Below the pieces are notes generated by a model. That model saw only the letters and a list, made by a program, of their open reading frames with translations, was not told the origin of the DNA and did no database searches. From Streptomyces griseoruber (GTDB taxonomy: Bacteria > Actinomycetota > Actinomycetes > Streptomycetales > Streptomycetaceae): a stretch of 64,000 nucleotides of DNA. How positions within the stretch are numbered: position 1 is the stretch's first letter; each line of letters starts with the position of its first letter. The translations under genes and the position numbers were made by a program. Positions 17,986 through 26,828 of this stretch are shown here, piece after piece. The stretch lies in NCBI RefSeq assembly GCF_001514205.1, contig NZ_KQ948769.1:215606-279605 (forward strand), read 5' to 3'.

Positions 17986-20900
17986 GTGAGCGGAAAACAG
18001 GGTTGGGCACGGCGGCTGGCCGGATACGCCTGGCGGTATCCGAAGGACGTCGTGCTGGCCCTCGGCTCCTCCCTCGCCGGCATGGCCGTGATGGCCCTCG
18101 TCCCCCTGGTCACCAAGGTGATCATCGACGACGTCATCGGCGCCCACACCCGCGACATGGCCCCCTGGGCGGGTCTGCTGATCGTCGCCGCGCTGCTCGT
18201 CTACGTCTCGACCTACGTCCGCCGCTACTACGGCGGCCGCCTCGCCCTGGACGTCCAGCACGACCTCCGCACGGAGATGTTCCGGACGATCACCCGCCTC
18301 GACGGCCGCCGTCAGGACGAACTGTCCACGGGCCAGGTCGTCGGCCGGGCCACCAGCGACCTCCAGCTGATCCAGGGCCTGCTGTTCATGCTCCCGATGA
18401 CCATCGGGAACCTCGCCCTCTTCGTGATCTCCCTCGTGGTGATGGCCTGGCTGTCGCTGCCCCTCACCCTGGTCGCCCTCGCGGTCGCCCCGGCCCTGTG
18501 GTGGATCGCCAAGCGCAGCCGCAGCCGTCTGCACCCCGCCACCTGGTACGCCCAGGCCCAGGCGGCGGCCGTCGCGGGCGTGGTCGACGGGGCCGTCAGC
18601 GGCGTACGCGTGGTGAAGGGCTTCGGGCAGGAGGAGCAGGAGACCGGCAAGCTCCGCGAGGTCGGCCGCCGGCTGTTCGCGGGACGCCTGCGCACCATCC
18701 GGCTGAACTCCCGCTACACCCCCGCCCTCCAGGCCGTCCCCGCCCTCGGCCAGGTCGCGATGCTGGCGCTCGGCGGCTGGCTCGCCGTACGCGGTCACAT
18801 CACGCTCGGTACGTTCGTCGCCTTCTCCACCTACCTCGCCCAGCTCGTCGGCCCGGTCCGCATGCTGGCGATGGTCCTCACCGTCGGCCAGCAGGCCCGC
18901 GCCGGCACCGAGCGCGTCCTGGAGCTGATCGACACCGAGCCGTCGATGACGGACGGCACCAAGGAACTGCCCGCCGACGCGCCCGCGACCGTCGAGTTCG
19001 ACGACGTCTCCTTCGGCTACGAAGCCGGCCGTCCGGTCCTCGACGGCCTCAGCTTCGAGATCCGCCCGGGGGAGACCCTCGCGGTCGTCGGCTCCTCCGG
19101 CTCCGGCAAGTCGACGGTCTCCCTGCTCCTGCCGCGCTTCTACGACGTGACGCACGGCGCCGTCCTGATCGGCGGCCACGACGTCCGCGAGCTGACCCAG
19201 GACTCGCTGCGGGCCGCGATCGGCCTGGTCCCGGAGGACTCCTTCCTCTTCTCCGACACCGTCCGCGCGAACATCGCGTACGGCCGCCCCGACGCGACCG
19301 ACGAGCAGATCGAGGAAGCCGCCCGGGCCGCCCAGGCCGACCGGTTCATCGCCGAGCTGCCCGAGGGGTACGCCACCACGGTCGGTGAGCACGGACTGAC
19401 CCTGTCCGGCGGCCAGCGCCAGCGCGTCGCCCTCGCCCGCGCGATCCTCACCGACCCGCGGCTGCTGGTCCTCGACGACGCGACCTCGGCGGTGGACGCG
19501 GCCGTCGAGCACGAGATCCACGAGGCGCTCAAGCAGGTCATGCAGGGCCGTACGACCCTCCTGATCGCCCACCGCCGCTCCACCCTCAACCTCGCCGACC
19601 GCATCGCCGTCCTCGACGCCGGCCGGCTCGCCGACCTCGGCACCCACGAGGAGCTCCAGGAGCGCTCGGCGCTGTACCGGCGCCTGCTCACCGACCCGGA
19701 CGAGCTGGGCGGCGTCTCGCCCGGCCACCTCCGGCGGGCCGACGAGAGCGCCGAGGACACGTCCGTACGGGAGGAGCTGGACGCCGAGTTCGACGCCGAG
19801 CGCGGGGTCACGCCCCGGCTGTGGACCGGTGACCGCGAGCCTAAGGACACCGCGCTGACGGGCATGCCGGCCACGCCCGAGCTGCTCGCCCAGGTGGAGG
19901 CGCTGCCGCCCGCCGCCGACACCCCGGACGTGGACGAGTCCCGCGCGGTCACCCCCGAGGAGTCGTACGGCCTGCGCCGGCTGCTGCGCGGCTTCGGCGC
20001 CCCGCTGCTGATCAGCCTCGGTCTGGTGGCGGTGGACGCCGGGATGAGCCTGCTGCTGCCGATCATGATCCGGCACGGCATCGACGACGGCGTCAGTCGG
20101 CTCGCGACCGGCGCGGTCTGGACGGCGTCGCTGCTCGCCCTGCTCGCGGTGGCCGTGCAGTGGGCGGCCCAGACCGGCGAGACCCGGATGACCGGCCGCA
20201 CCGGTGAACGCGTCCTCTACAGCCTCCGGCTGAAGATCTTCGCCCAGCTCCAGCGCCTCGGGCTCGACTACTACGAGCGCGAGCTGACCGGCCGGATCAT
20301 GACAAGGATGACGACGGACGTCGACGCCCTCTCCACCTTCCTCCAGACCGGCCTGGTCACGGCCTTCGTCTCGGTGGTCACCTTCTTCGGGATCATGGTC
20401 GCCCTGCTGGTGATCGACGTCGAGCTGGCCCTGATCGTCTTCGCGACGCTGCCGCCGCTGATCGTCGCCACGTACTTCTTCCGCAAGGCGAGCGTGAAGG
20501 CGTACGAGCTGGCCCGTGAGCGGGTGTCGGTGGTCAACGCCGACCTCCAGGAGTCGGTGTCCGGGCTGCGGATCGTGCAGGCCTTCCGGCGTGAGCGGGA
20601 CGGCGGGGCGCGGTTCGCCGAGCGCAGCGAAAGCTACCGCCAGGCCCGGATCCGGGGACAGTGGCTGATCTCGATCTACTTCCCCTTCGTGCAACTGCTG
20701 TCGTCCGCGGCCGCCGCGGCCGTGCTGATCGCGGGCGCGGGCCGGGTGGACGCCGCGACCCTGACGACCGGCGCCCTGGTCGCCTACCTGCTCTACATCG
20801 ACCTGTTCTTCGCGCCCGTGCAGCAGCTGTCCCAGGTCTTCGACGGCTACCAGCAGGCGACCGTCTCCCTGGGCCGGATCCAGGAGCTGCTGCGGGAGCC

Positions 20901-21708
20901 GGCCTCCACGCGGCCGGCCGAGGAGCCGCTCCAGGTCCCGTCCCTGCGGGGCGAGATCGCCTTCGAGGACGTGCGCTTCGCATACGGCGCGCAGGAGGAG
21001 GCGCTCGGCGGCATCGACCTGCGCGTCCCCGCCGGGCAGACGGTCGCCTTCGTCGGCGAGACGGGCGCCGGGAAGTCGACCCTGGTCAAGCTGGTGGCCC
21101 GGTTCTACGACCCCACCGGCGGCCGGGTCACGGTCGACGGCACCGATCTGCGCTCCCTGGACATCACCGCGTACCGCCACCGGCTCGGGGTCGTCCCCCA
21201 GGAGGCGTACCTCTTCCCCGGCACCGTCCGGGACGCGATCGCCTACGGCCGCCCGGAGGCCACGGACGCCGAGGTCGAGGCGGCCGCGCGGGCGGTCGGC
21301 GCCCACGAGATGATTGCCACCCTCGACGGCGGCTATCTGCACGAGGTCGCCGAACGCGGCCGCAACCTCTCCGCCGGTCAGCGGCAGCTCATCGCCCTGG
21401 CCCGCGCGGAGCTGGTCGACCCGGACATCCTGCTCCTCGACGAGGCCACCGCCGCCCTGGACCTGGCGACGGAGGCCCAGGTCAACCAGGCCACCGACCG
21501 CCTTGCGGGCCGCCGTACCACGCTGGTCGTCGCCCACCGCCTGACCACGGCCGCCCGCGCGGACCGGGTGGTCGTCATGGACCACGGCCGGGTCGTGGAG
21601 GACGGCACCCACGACGAGCTGCTCGCCCTCGACGGACGCTACGCCCGCCTGTGGCGGACCTTCGTCGGCGCGGCCGAGCCGGAGGAGCCCGTCGGCGCGT
21701 CCCGCTGA
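17986..21708 (+). CDS. Fused ABC exporter with one degenerate and one active ATP site
   Basis: 1240 residues: TMD1 (to about 310), NBD1 with Walker A GSSGSGKST (about 370) and LSGGQRQRVALARA, an acidic linker (about 590-660), TMD2, then NBD2 with GETGAGKST (about 1025). NBD1 Walker B ends LLVLDDATSAVD, with Asp in place of the catalytic Glu, and NBD2 has LSAGQ in place of LSGGQ; NBD2 Walker B keeps Glu (LLLDEATAALD). Those two changes fall in the same composite site, so one ATP site is non-hydrolytic, as in heterodimeric exporters. It exports an unknown lipid, peptide or drug. GTG start after GGAAGG. Confidence 0.93.
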   Translation: MSGKQGWARRLAGYAWRYPKDVVLALGSSLAGMAVMALVPLVTKVIIDDVIGAHTRDMAPWAGLLIVAALLVYVSTYVRRYYGGRLALDVQHDLRTEMFRTITRLDGRRQDELSTGQVVGRATSDLQLIQGLLFMLPMTIGNLALFVISLVVMAWLSLPLTLVALAVAPALWWIAKRSRSRLHPATWYAQAQAAAVAGVVDGAVSGVRVVKGFGQEEQETGKLREVGRRLFAGRLRTIRLNSRYTPALQAVPALGQVAMLALGGWLAVRGHITLGTFVAFSTYLAQLVGPVRMLAMVLTVGQQARAGTERVLELIDTEPSMTDGTKELPADAPATVEFDDVSFGYEAGRPVLDGLSFEIRPGETLAVVGSSGSGKSTVSLLLPRFYDVTHGAVLIGGHDVRELTQDSLRAAIGLVPEDSFLFSDTVRANIAYGRPDATDEQIEEAARAAQADRFIAELPEGYATTVGEHGLTLSGGQRQRVALARAILTDPRLLVLDDATSAVDAAVEHEIHEALKQVMQGRTTLLIAHRRSTLNLADRIAVLDAGRLADLGTHEELQERSALYRRLLTDPDELGGVSPGHLRRADESAEDTSVREELDAEFDAERGVTPRLWTGDREPKDTALTGMPATPELLAQVEALPPAADTPDVDESRAVTPEESYGLRRLLRGFGAPLLISLGLVAVDAGMSLLLPIMIRHGIDDGVSRLATGAVWTASLLALLAVAVQWAAQTGETRMTGRTGERVLYSLRLKIFAQLQRLGLDYYERELTGRIMTRMTTDVDALSTFLQTGLVTAFVSVVTFFGIMVALLVIDVELALIVFATLPPLIVATYFFRKASVKAYELARERVSVVNADLQESVSGLRIVQAFRRERDGGARFAERSESYRQARIRGQWLISIYFPFVQLLSSAAAAAVLIAGAGRVDAATLTTGALVAYLLYIDLFFAPVQQLSQVFDGYQQATVSLGRIQELLREPASTRPAEEPLQVPSLRGEIAFEDVRFAYGAQEEALGGIDLRVPAGQTVAFVGETGAGKSTLVKLVARFYDPTGGRVTVDGTDLRSLDITAYRHRLGVVPQEAYLFPGTVRDAIAYGRPEATDAEVEAAARAVGAHEMIATLDGGYLHEVAERGRNLSAGQRQLIALARAELVDPDILLLDEATAALDLATEAQVNQATDRLAGRRTTLVVAHRLTTAARADRVVVMDHGRVVEDGTHDELLALDGRYARLWRTFVGAAEPEEPVGASR

Positions 21709-21822
21709 CGGCCGTGCAACCTCCGGGGGGTCCCGGGCGTCCGTACATCAGTACGGCAAGCGCGTGTTCGGCACGTGGGTGTACGGCATCGCGTACGGCG
21801 AACGTGGGAGGGGTCGGGGACC

Positions 21823-22239
21823 GTGGGCAGAGACGCGCGGGGTGGGCCGGGCAAACCGGGGGCGCTGAGGCGACGGCTGGCGGTCGGGATGGCCCTGCTG
21901 ACCGCCTCGGGGCTGCTCGCGCTCGCGGCGCCGGGCGAGGCCGGGGCCGCGTCCTCACGCTGCGAGGGGCGCAAGGTGAGGACCCTGACCTTCACCACCG
22001 GCTATGTGAACGTCTACAAGCACAACGGCACCATCTGCGCCATGACCTTCCAGAAGAACCCCGGCAGGGACCGGCGGATGACGGTCAGCGTGCAGGCGCG
22101 CGGTCTCGTCCCGGTACCCGCCGCGGGGGTGCGCCCCCGCAGCATCGGACCGGTGCAGACCCACGCCGGACACCGCTGCGTACGGGTGAAGGGCTCCGTC
22201 GGCGCCGGCTCGGTCAGCACGGGCTGGATCCTCTGCTGA
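21823..22239 (+). CDS. Small secreted cationic protein, unknown
   Basis: 138 residues. A basic N-region (GKPGALRRRLAVGMALL) and hydrophobic stretch end at AGAASS, a normal Sec signal. The mature portion of about 95 residues is basic and has four cysteines (SRCEG, TICAM, HRCVR, WILC at the end), suggesting two disulfides. GTG at 21823 follows GGGAGGGG. I do not recognise the family. It sits alone between the ABC exporter and the S28 peptidase. Confidence 0.65.
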   Translation: MGRDARGGPGKPGALRRRLAVGMALLTASGLLALAAPGEAGAASSRCEGRKVRTLTFTTGYVNVYKHNGTICAMTFQKNPGRDRRMTVSVQARGLVPVPAAGVRPRSIGPVQTHAGHRCVRVKGSVGAGSVSTGWILC

Positions 22240-22341
22240 CCCCAGCGCTTGCCCCTTCGGCCCCAACGCCCCCTGGTGCGACGGGTGTTGACCCGGATAG
22301 CTTCCGGATCACATCTGTCTCACAGGGAAGGGTGCACGCGC

Positions 22342-23790
22342 ATGCGCAAGGCGCTCAGATGGCTGCTGGCCCTCACCGTGCTCATAGGCACGCTGAGTAC
22401 GGCGGGGGCGGCCACCGCCTCCCCCATTCTCGGCTTCGCTCGAACGGGGGGACCCCCACCGCCGGAGCCCACGGACATCAAGGACCGACTCCTCTCCGTC
22501 CCGGGCATGAGCCTGGTCCAGGAGAAGCCGTATCCGGGCTACCGCTACTTCGTCCTGAACTACACCCAGCCGGTCGACCACCGGCACCCGTCCGCCGGCA
22601 CCTTCCAGCAGCGGATCACCGTGCTGCACAAGGACGTCAGCCGCCCCACGGTCTTCTACACCGGCGGCTACAACGTCTCCACCACCCCCAGCCGTCGTGA
22701 GCCGACCCAGATCGTCGACGGCAACCAGGTCTCCATGGAATACCGCTTCTTCACCCCGTCCCGTCCCGACCCCGCCGACTGGTCCAAGCTGGACATCTGG
22801 CAGGCGGCGAGCGACCAGCACCGCATCTTCGCGGCGCTGAAGAAGATCTACCCCGAGAACTGGATCTCCACGGGCGGCTCCAAGGGCGGTATGACCGCGA
22901 CGTACTACGAGCGTTTCTACCCCCAGGACATGGACGGCGTGGTGGCCTACGTCGCCCCCAACGACGTCGTGAACGACGAGGACTCGGCCTACGACCGCTT
23001 CTTCGCCACCGTCGGCACCAAGGAGTGCCGCGACCGTCTGAACGCGGTGCAGCGCGAGGCACTGGTGCGCCGCGCGCCGCTGGAGAAGAAGTACGAGGCC
23101 TACGCGGCGGAGAACGGCTACACGTTCACCACCATCGGCAGCCTGGACCGCGCCTACGAGGCCGTCGTCCTGGACTACGTCTGGGGCTTCTGGCAGTACA
23201 GCCTGCTCGCGGACTGCGACACGATCCCCGCGGACGCGGCCACCGCCACCGACGACGAGATCTGGACGTCCATCGACACGATCTCCGGCTTCTCCTTCTA
23301 CACGGACCAGGGCCTGGAGCCGTACACCCCGTACTACTACCAGGCGGGCACCCAGCTCGGCGCGCCCACCATCCACTTCCCGCACATCGAGAAGAAGTAC
23401 ATCCGCTACGGCTACCAGCCCCCGCGCAACTTCGTCCCGCGCTCGATCCCGATGACGTTCGAGCCCCGGGCCATGCGCGACGTCGACACCTGGGTGGAGC
23501 ACCACGCCCACCACATGCTCTTCGTCTACGGCCAGAACGACCCCTGGGGCGCGGAACGCTTCCGCCTGGGCAAGGGCGCCGAGGACTCCTACGTCTTCAC
23601 GGCCCCCGGCCTGAACCACGGGGCGAACGTGGCGGGCCTGACGGCCGACCAGAAGACCCTCGCCACGGCCCGCATCCTCTCCTGGGCGGGCGTCTCGGCC
23701 TCCGCCGTCACCGCGGGGAAGCCACTGGCGACGTTCGACTCGAAGCTGGACGTCCGGGACGTGGAACGGGAGCCGACCTTGCGTCCCTGA
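22342..23790 (+). CDS. Secreted S28 family tripeptidyl aminopeptidase
   Basis: 482 residues. Sec signal MRKALRWLLALTVLIGTLST with cleavage near TASP. The S28 (PS-10) serine peptidase core shows the nucleophile in STGGSKGGM (Ser about 180), Asp in YGQNDPWGAERF and His in PGLNHGANV. It removes N-terminal tripeptides from extracellular peptides in characterised Streptomyces homologues. Residues about 28-41 (ILGFARTGGPPPP) are encoded by a dispersed repeat rather than by conserved family sequence. GGAAGGG is 9 nt before ATG 22342. It converges with the GH3 gene. Confidence 0.9.
   Translation: MRKALRWLLALTVLIGTLSTAGAATASPILGFARTGGPPPPEPTDIKDRLLSVPGMSLVQEKPYPGYRYFVLNYTQPVDHRHPSAGTFQQRITVLHKDVSRPTVFYTGGYNVSTTPSRREPTQIVDGNQVSMEYRFFTPSRPDPADWSKLDIWQAASDQHRIFAALKKIYPENWISTGGSKGGMTATYYERFYPQDMDGVVAYVAPNDVVNDEDSAYDRFFATVGTKECRDRLNAVQREALVRRAPLEKKYEAYAAENGYTFTTIGSLDRAYEAVVLDYVWGFWQYSLLADCDTIPADAATATDDEIWTSIDTISGFSFYTDQGLEPYTPYYYQAGTQLGAPTIHFPHIEKKYIRYGYQPPRNFVPRSIPMTFEPRAMRDVDTWVEHHAHHMLFVYGQNDPWGAERFRLGKGAEDSYVFTAPGLNHGANVAGLTADQKTLATARILSWAGVSASAVTAGKPLATFDSKLDVRDVEREPTLRP
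22423..22460. repeat. Dispersed Streptomyces repeat inside the S28 peptidase gene
   Basis: The stretch containing CTCGGCTTCGCTCGAACG and the palindromic GGGGGGACCCCC matches, from memory, a short repeat common in Streptomyces intergenic regions. Here it is in frame just behind the signal peptide and adds a Gly/Pro linker. Confidence 0.55.
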
Positions 23791-23800
23791 CCTGACGCAC

Positions 23801-25600
23801 TCAGTACGTCAGTCCGTGCCCCAGGGGATACAGCACCCGTGCCGGGTCGTCCGCCCGTTGGACCGGCACCGGGAGCCGTCCCTGCGGCCGGGCCGCCCCC
23901 GCGATCACCCGGGCGGCGGCGCGCAGTTCGACGTCGGTCCAGGAGTAGGCGGCCAGGAAGGCCGGGACGGACGGCAGTTGGGCGACGTCGTACGGGTTGC
24001 GCACGGCGACGGCCACCACCGGGCGGCCGGTCGCCGTCAGCCGTTCGACCAGGGTGCGCTGGGGGCTCGCGGCGGTGACGTTGTACGTCGAGACGACCAC
24101 CGCGTCCGCCGCGCCCGCCGCCGTCACCGCCCGCTCGATCGTGTCGGCGGACGGGTCCGTCCCGGTGGACAGCGCCGTCGCCGTGAAACCGAGGGCCGTG
24201 AGGGCGTCGGCCAGGACGGTGGTGGGCGGGCCCGTGGTGCCGGAGGGGGAGGCCGGGTCGGCGCCCAGGACGAGGAGCCGGGGGTGCGCGCGGGGTGAGA
24301 GGGGGAGCAGCGGGCCCTCGTTGACCAGCAGGGTGGTCGTCCGTACGGCGATCCGGTCGGCCTCGGCCAGATGGCCGGGCCGGCCCACCACCCGGCCGAC
24401 GGCGTCGGGGTCGGCGTACGGCTCGGCCGGCAGCCCCAGCTTCTCCTTCAGCCGCAGGATCCGCAGCACCGACGCGTCGAGCCGCTCCTCGGTGAGTTCC
24501 CCGTCCTGGACGGCCTTCAGGACCGCGCCGTGCGCGAGGGCGAGGTCGGGCGGGTCGAGGAGCTGGTCGACGCCCGCCTTGAGGGCGAGCACCGGCACCC
24601 GGTCGTCGCCGTACCGGGTGCGGACGCCCGCCATGCCGAGGGCGTCGGTGACCACGACCCCGTCGTAGCCGAGGCGTTCGCGCAGGATGCCGGTGAGGAT
24701 GGGGCGCGAGAGGGTGGCCGGGTCGCCCGAGTCGTCGAGGGCGGGGACCAGCAGGTGGCCCGTCATGATCGAGTCGACTCCGGCCGCGATCGCCGCGCGG
24801 AAGGGGGCCGCGTCCAGCCGCTCCCAGACCTCGCGGGTGTGGGTGATGACCGGGAAGCCGGTGTGGCTGTCGACGGCGGTGTCCCCGTGCCCCGGGAAGT
24901 GCTTGACGGTGGCCGCGACCCCGGACTCCTGACAGCCCCGCACCTCCTCGGCGACCAGGGCGGCCACCGCCTCCGGGTCGGCGCCGAACGAGCGGACGCC
25001 GATGACCGGGTTGGCCGGGTTCACGTTCACGTCGGCCACGGGGGAGTAGTTCTGCCGGACGCCCATCGCCCGCAGTTCGAGCCCGGCGATCCGGCCGAGG
25101 GCGCGCGCGTCGGCCGGATCGCCACCCGCCCCGAGGGCCATCGCGCCGAGGGCCATCGCGCCGGGGAAGAGGGTGGCCGGTCTGCCGATCCGGCAGACGA
25201 TTCCGTGCTCCTGGTCGGTGGAGATCAGCACGGGCACACCGCGCGGCTGCCCGAGCGCGGCGCGCTGGATGCCGTTGGACAGCTCGGCGATCTGGCGCGG
25301 GTCGCGGGTGTTGTGCGCCCAGGTGAAGTAGATGATCCCGCCCACGTGGTACTTCGCGACCAGCTCGGCGGCGGTGCGGACGCCGAGTTCCGTGAGGTTG
25401 GCGTCGGCGTCGGCCGGGTCGGGCTCGGTCGCCGAGTGGCCGTACACCCGGGCCACGAAGAGCTGGCCGACCTTCTCCGCCAGGGTCATCCGGGACAGCA
25501 GGGCGGCCGGGCGGCCGTCGTCCGCCCGGGCCGTACCGCCGACGGCGAGCGCGGCGGTGACGCCCGCGCCGGCGGCGAGGACGGAACGTCGGGAGGGCAT
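23801..25600 (-). CDS. Exported glycoside hydrolase family 3 (beta-N-acetylhexosaminidase-like)
   Basis: 599 residues. The N-terminus SRRSVLAAGAGVTAALAVGG looks like a Tat signal. The GH3 catalytic domain has the NagZ-type motif VKHFPGHGDTAVDSH (His/Asp acid-base dyad) and nucleophile Asp in GVVVTDALGM. A second alpha/beta sandwich domain follows. It probably cleaves N-acetylglucosamine or similar beta-linked sugars from cell wall or chitin fragments. The motif GAMALGAMALGAGG reflects a perfect 15-bp tandem duplication at 25131-25160. Confidence 0.9.
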   Translation of the reverse strand: MPSRRSVLAAGAGVTAALAVGGTARADDGRPAALLSRMTLAEKVGQLFVARVYGHSATEPDPADADANLTELGVRTAAELVAKYHVGGIIYFTWAHNTRDPRQIAELSNGIQRAALGQPRGVPVLISTDQEHGIVCRIGRPATLFPGAMALGAMALGAGGDPADARALGRIAGLELRAMGVRQNYSPVADVNVNPANPVIGVRSFGADPEAVAALVAEEVRGCQESGVAATVKHFPGHGDTAVDSHTGFPVITHTREVWERLDAAPFRAAIAAGVDSIMTGHLLVPALDDSGDPATLSRPILTGILRERLGYDGVVVTDALGMAGVRTRYGDDRVPVLALKAGVDQLLDPPDLALAHGAVLKAVQDGELTEERLDASVLRILRLKEKLGLPAEPYADPDAVGRVVGRPGHLAEADRIAVRTTTLLVNEGPLLPLSPRAHPRLLVLGADPASPSGTTGPPTTVLADALTALGFTATALSTGTDPSADTIERAVTAAGAADAVVVSTYNVTAASPQRTLVERLTATGRPVVAVAVRNPYDVAQLPSVPAFLAAYSWTDVELRAAARVIAGAARPQGRLPVPVQRADDPARVLYPLGHGLTY

Positions 25601-25891
25601 GGGCGCGCTCCTTCACGGGGTGGGGGGAGGGCTGGGGCGCACGCTACCCGCGGTGGCGCCGCCATCGGCGCATTGGAAGGGGGCGCGCCGACGACGGCCC
25701 GGCCGTCGGCCGCGGTGCGGTGAAGAGGGCGGGCCGACGATCCGGCGGGCGGCGAGGGCCGACACCGCGCCGGGGATACTCCTCCGGCGGCTCGCGGCCT
25801 GGACGGGCGGTGAGCGGTACGGGTTCCCGGCACCGCGCGGATGTCCGCACGCCTGGGCGCGCGGGCGCCTCTGCGACGGCCCGGCGGGCCG
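25601..25891. other. Intergenic gap, no gene seen
   Basis: 291 bases between the GH3 start and the dehalogenase stop. High GC, no convincing reading frame, hairpin or RNA found; it must hold the GH3 promoter and leader, with GGAGCG-like bases just before the ATG. Confidence 0.5.
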
Positions 25892-26770
25892 TCACGTGCC
25901 GCGCAGGCCGTGCCGGTCCGCCCACGCGGACAGCGCCGCCGCGATCTCGGCCGGCCGGTCCTCCGTGGCGTGGTGTCCGGCGGGGCCGCAGGCCACCGTC
26001 TCCAGCGCGGCGATGTTCCGGGCGCACCAGTCGGCGGTCTCCGGCCCGACGAGCAGGGTGGGCGAGCCCTCGAAGGTGAGCAGCAGCTTCGGCACGTCCT
26101 CGCTCTTCGCGAGCCAGGCGTCGTACGCCTCGATCCGTGCGACGAGTTCGGCCGGTTCGCCGCCGAGCGGCATCTGCCGGGCCCAGGACAGCAGCGGGCG
26201 GCGGCTCTCCCGGGTGGGGTACGGCGCGAGGTAGGCCGCCAGATCGGCCGGGGAGGCCGGGGTGAGCACGCCGCCGGAGTAGGCCTGCCGTACGAAGAGG
26301 TTCTCGTCGAGCATCGCCTCGCCGGCCTCAGACCGGATGGTCTCCGCGCGCCGTCGGGCCTGTGGCGTCAGCTCGTCCCAGGCCAGCGGCTTGACGAAGG
26401 TCTCGAAGAAGGCGATCCCGCGCACCCGTTCCGGGTGCCGCGCGGCCCAGTCGAAGGCGAGGGCGCCGCCCCAGTCGTGGCCGACCAGCACCACCCGGTC
26501 CAGGCCGAGCGCGTCGCACCAGGCGTCGAGGTGACGGGCGTGGTCGTCGAAGCGGTACGCGAGGTCGGGCTTGCCGGAACGGCCCATGCCGATGAGGTCG
26601 GGGGCGAGGAGGCGGCCCGCGCCGATGCCGGGCAGGACATGGCGCCAGGTGTGCGAGGAGGAGGGGTTGCCGTGGAGGAACACGAAGGCGGTCTCGCCGG
26701 CCTGCGCGCCGGCCTGCGCGCCGGTCTCCTCGTGGTGGAGGAACGAGTCGAGCACGGGTGTCGTGGGCAT
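25892..26770 (-). CDS. Haloalkane dehalogenase
   Basis: 292-residue alpha/beta hydrolase with the full haloalkane dehalogenase pentad of the DhaA-like subfamily: nucleophile Asp99 in GHDWGG, halide-holding Asn35 (HGNPSSS) and Trp100, Glu123 in FFETFVKPL, and a C-terminal His in AGHHATEDRP. It should hydrolyse carbon-halogen bonds to alcohol plus halide. A perfect 12-bp tandem duplication gives GAQAGAQAG near residues 17-25. The ATG lies near an AT-rich palindromic stretch (CATGGATATTATGTCCATG). Neighbours suggest nothing about the natural substrate. Confidence 0.87.
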   Translation of the reverse strand: MPTTPVLDSFLHHEETGAQAGAQAGETAFVFLHGNPSSSHTWRHVLPGIGAGRLLAPDLIGMGRSGKPDLAYRFDDHARHLDAWCDALGLDRVVLVGHDWGGALAFDWAARHPERVRGIAFFETFVKPLAWDELTPQARRRAETIRSEAGEAMLDENLFVRQAYSGGVLTPASPADLAAYLAPYPTRESRRPLLSWARQMPLGGEPAELVARIEAYDAWLAKSEDVPKLLLTFEGSPTLLVGPETADWCARNIAALETVACGPAGHHATEDRPAEIAAALSAWADRHGLRGT

Positions 26771-26828
26771 GCTTGATACCGTACATGGATATTATGTCCA
26801 TGGCTACTATCTCAGGGGTGCGGGTGGC

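Noticed and set aside
17800-21612. 1270-codon frame opposite the ABC exporter
   Set aside because: Shadow of the exporter, no family motifs, and the plus frame carries all ABC signatures.
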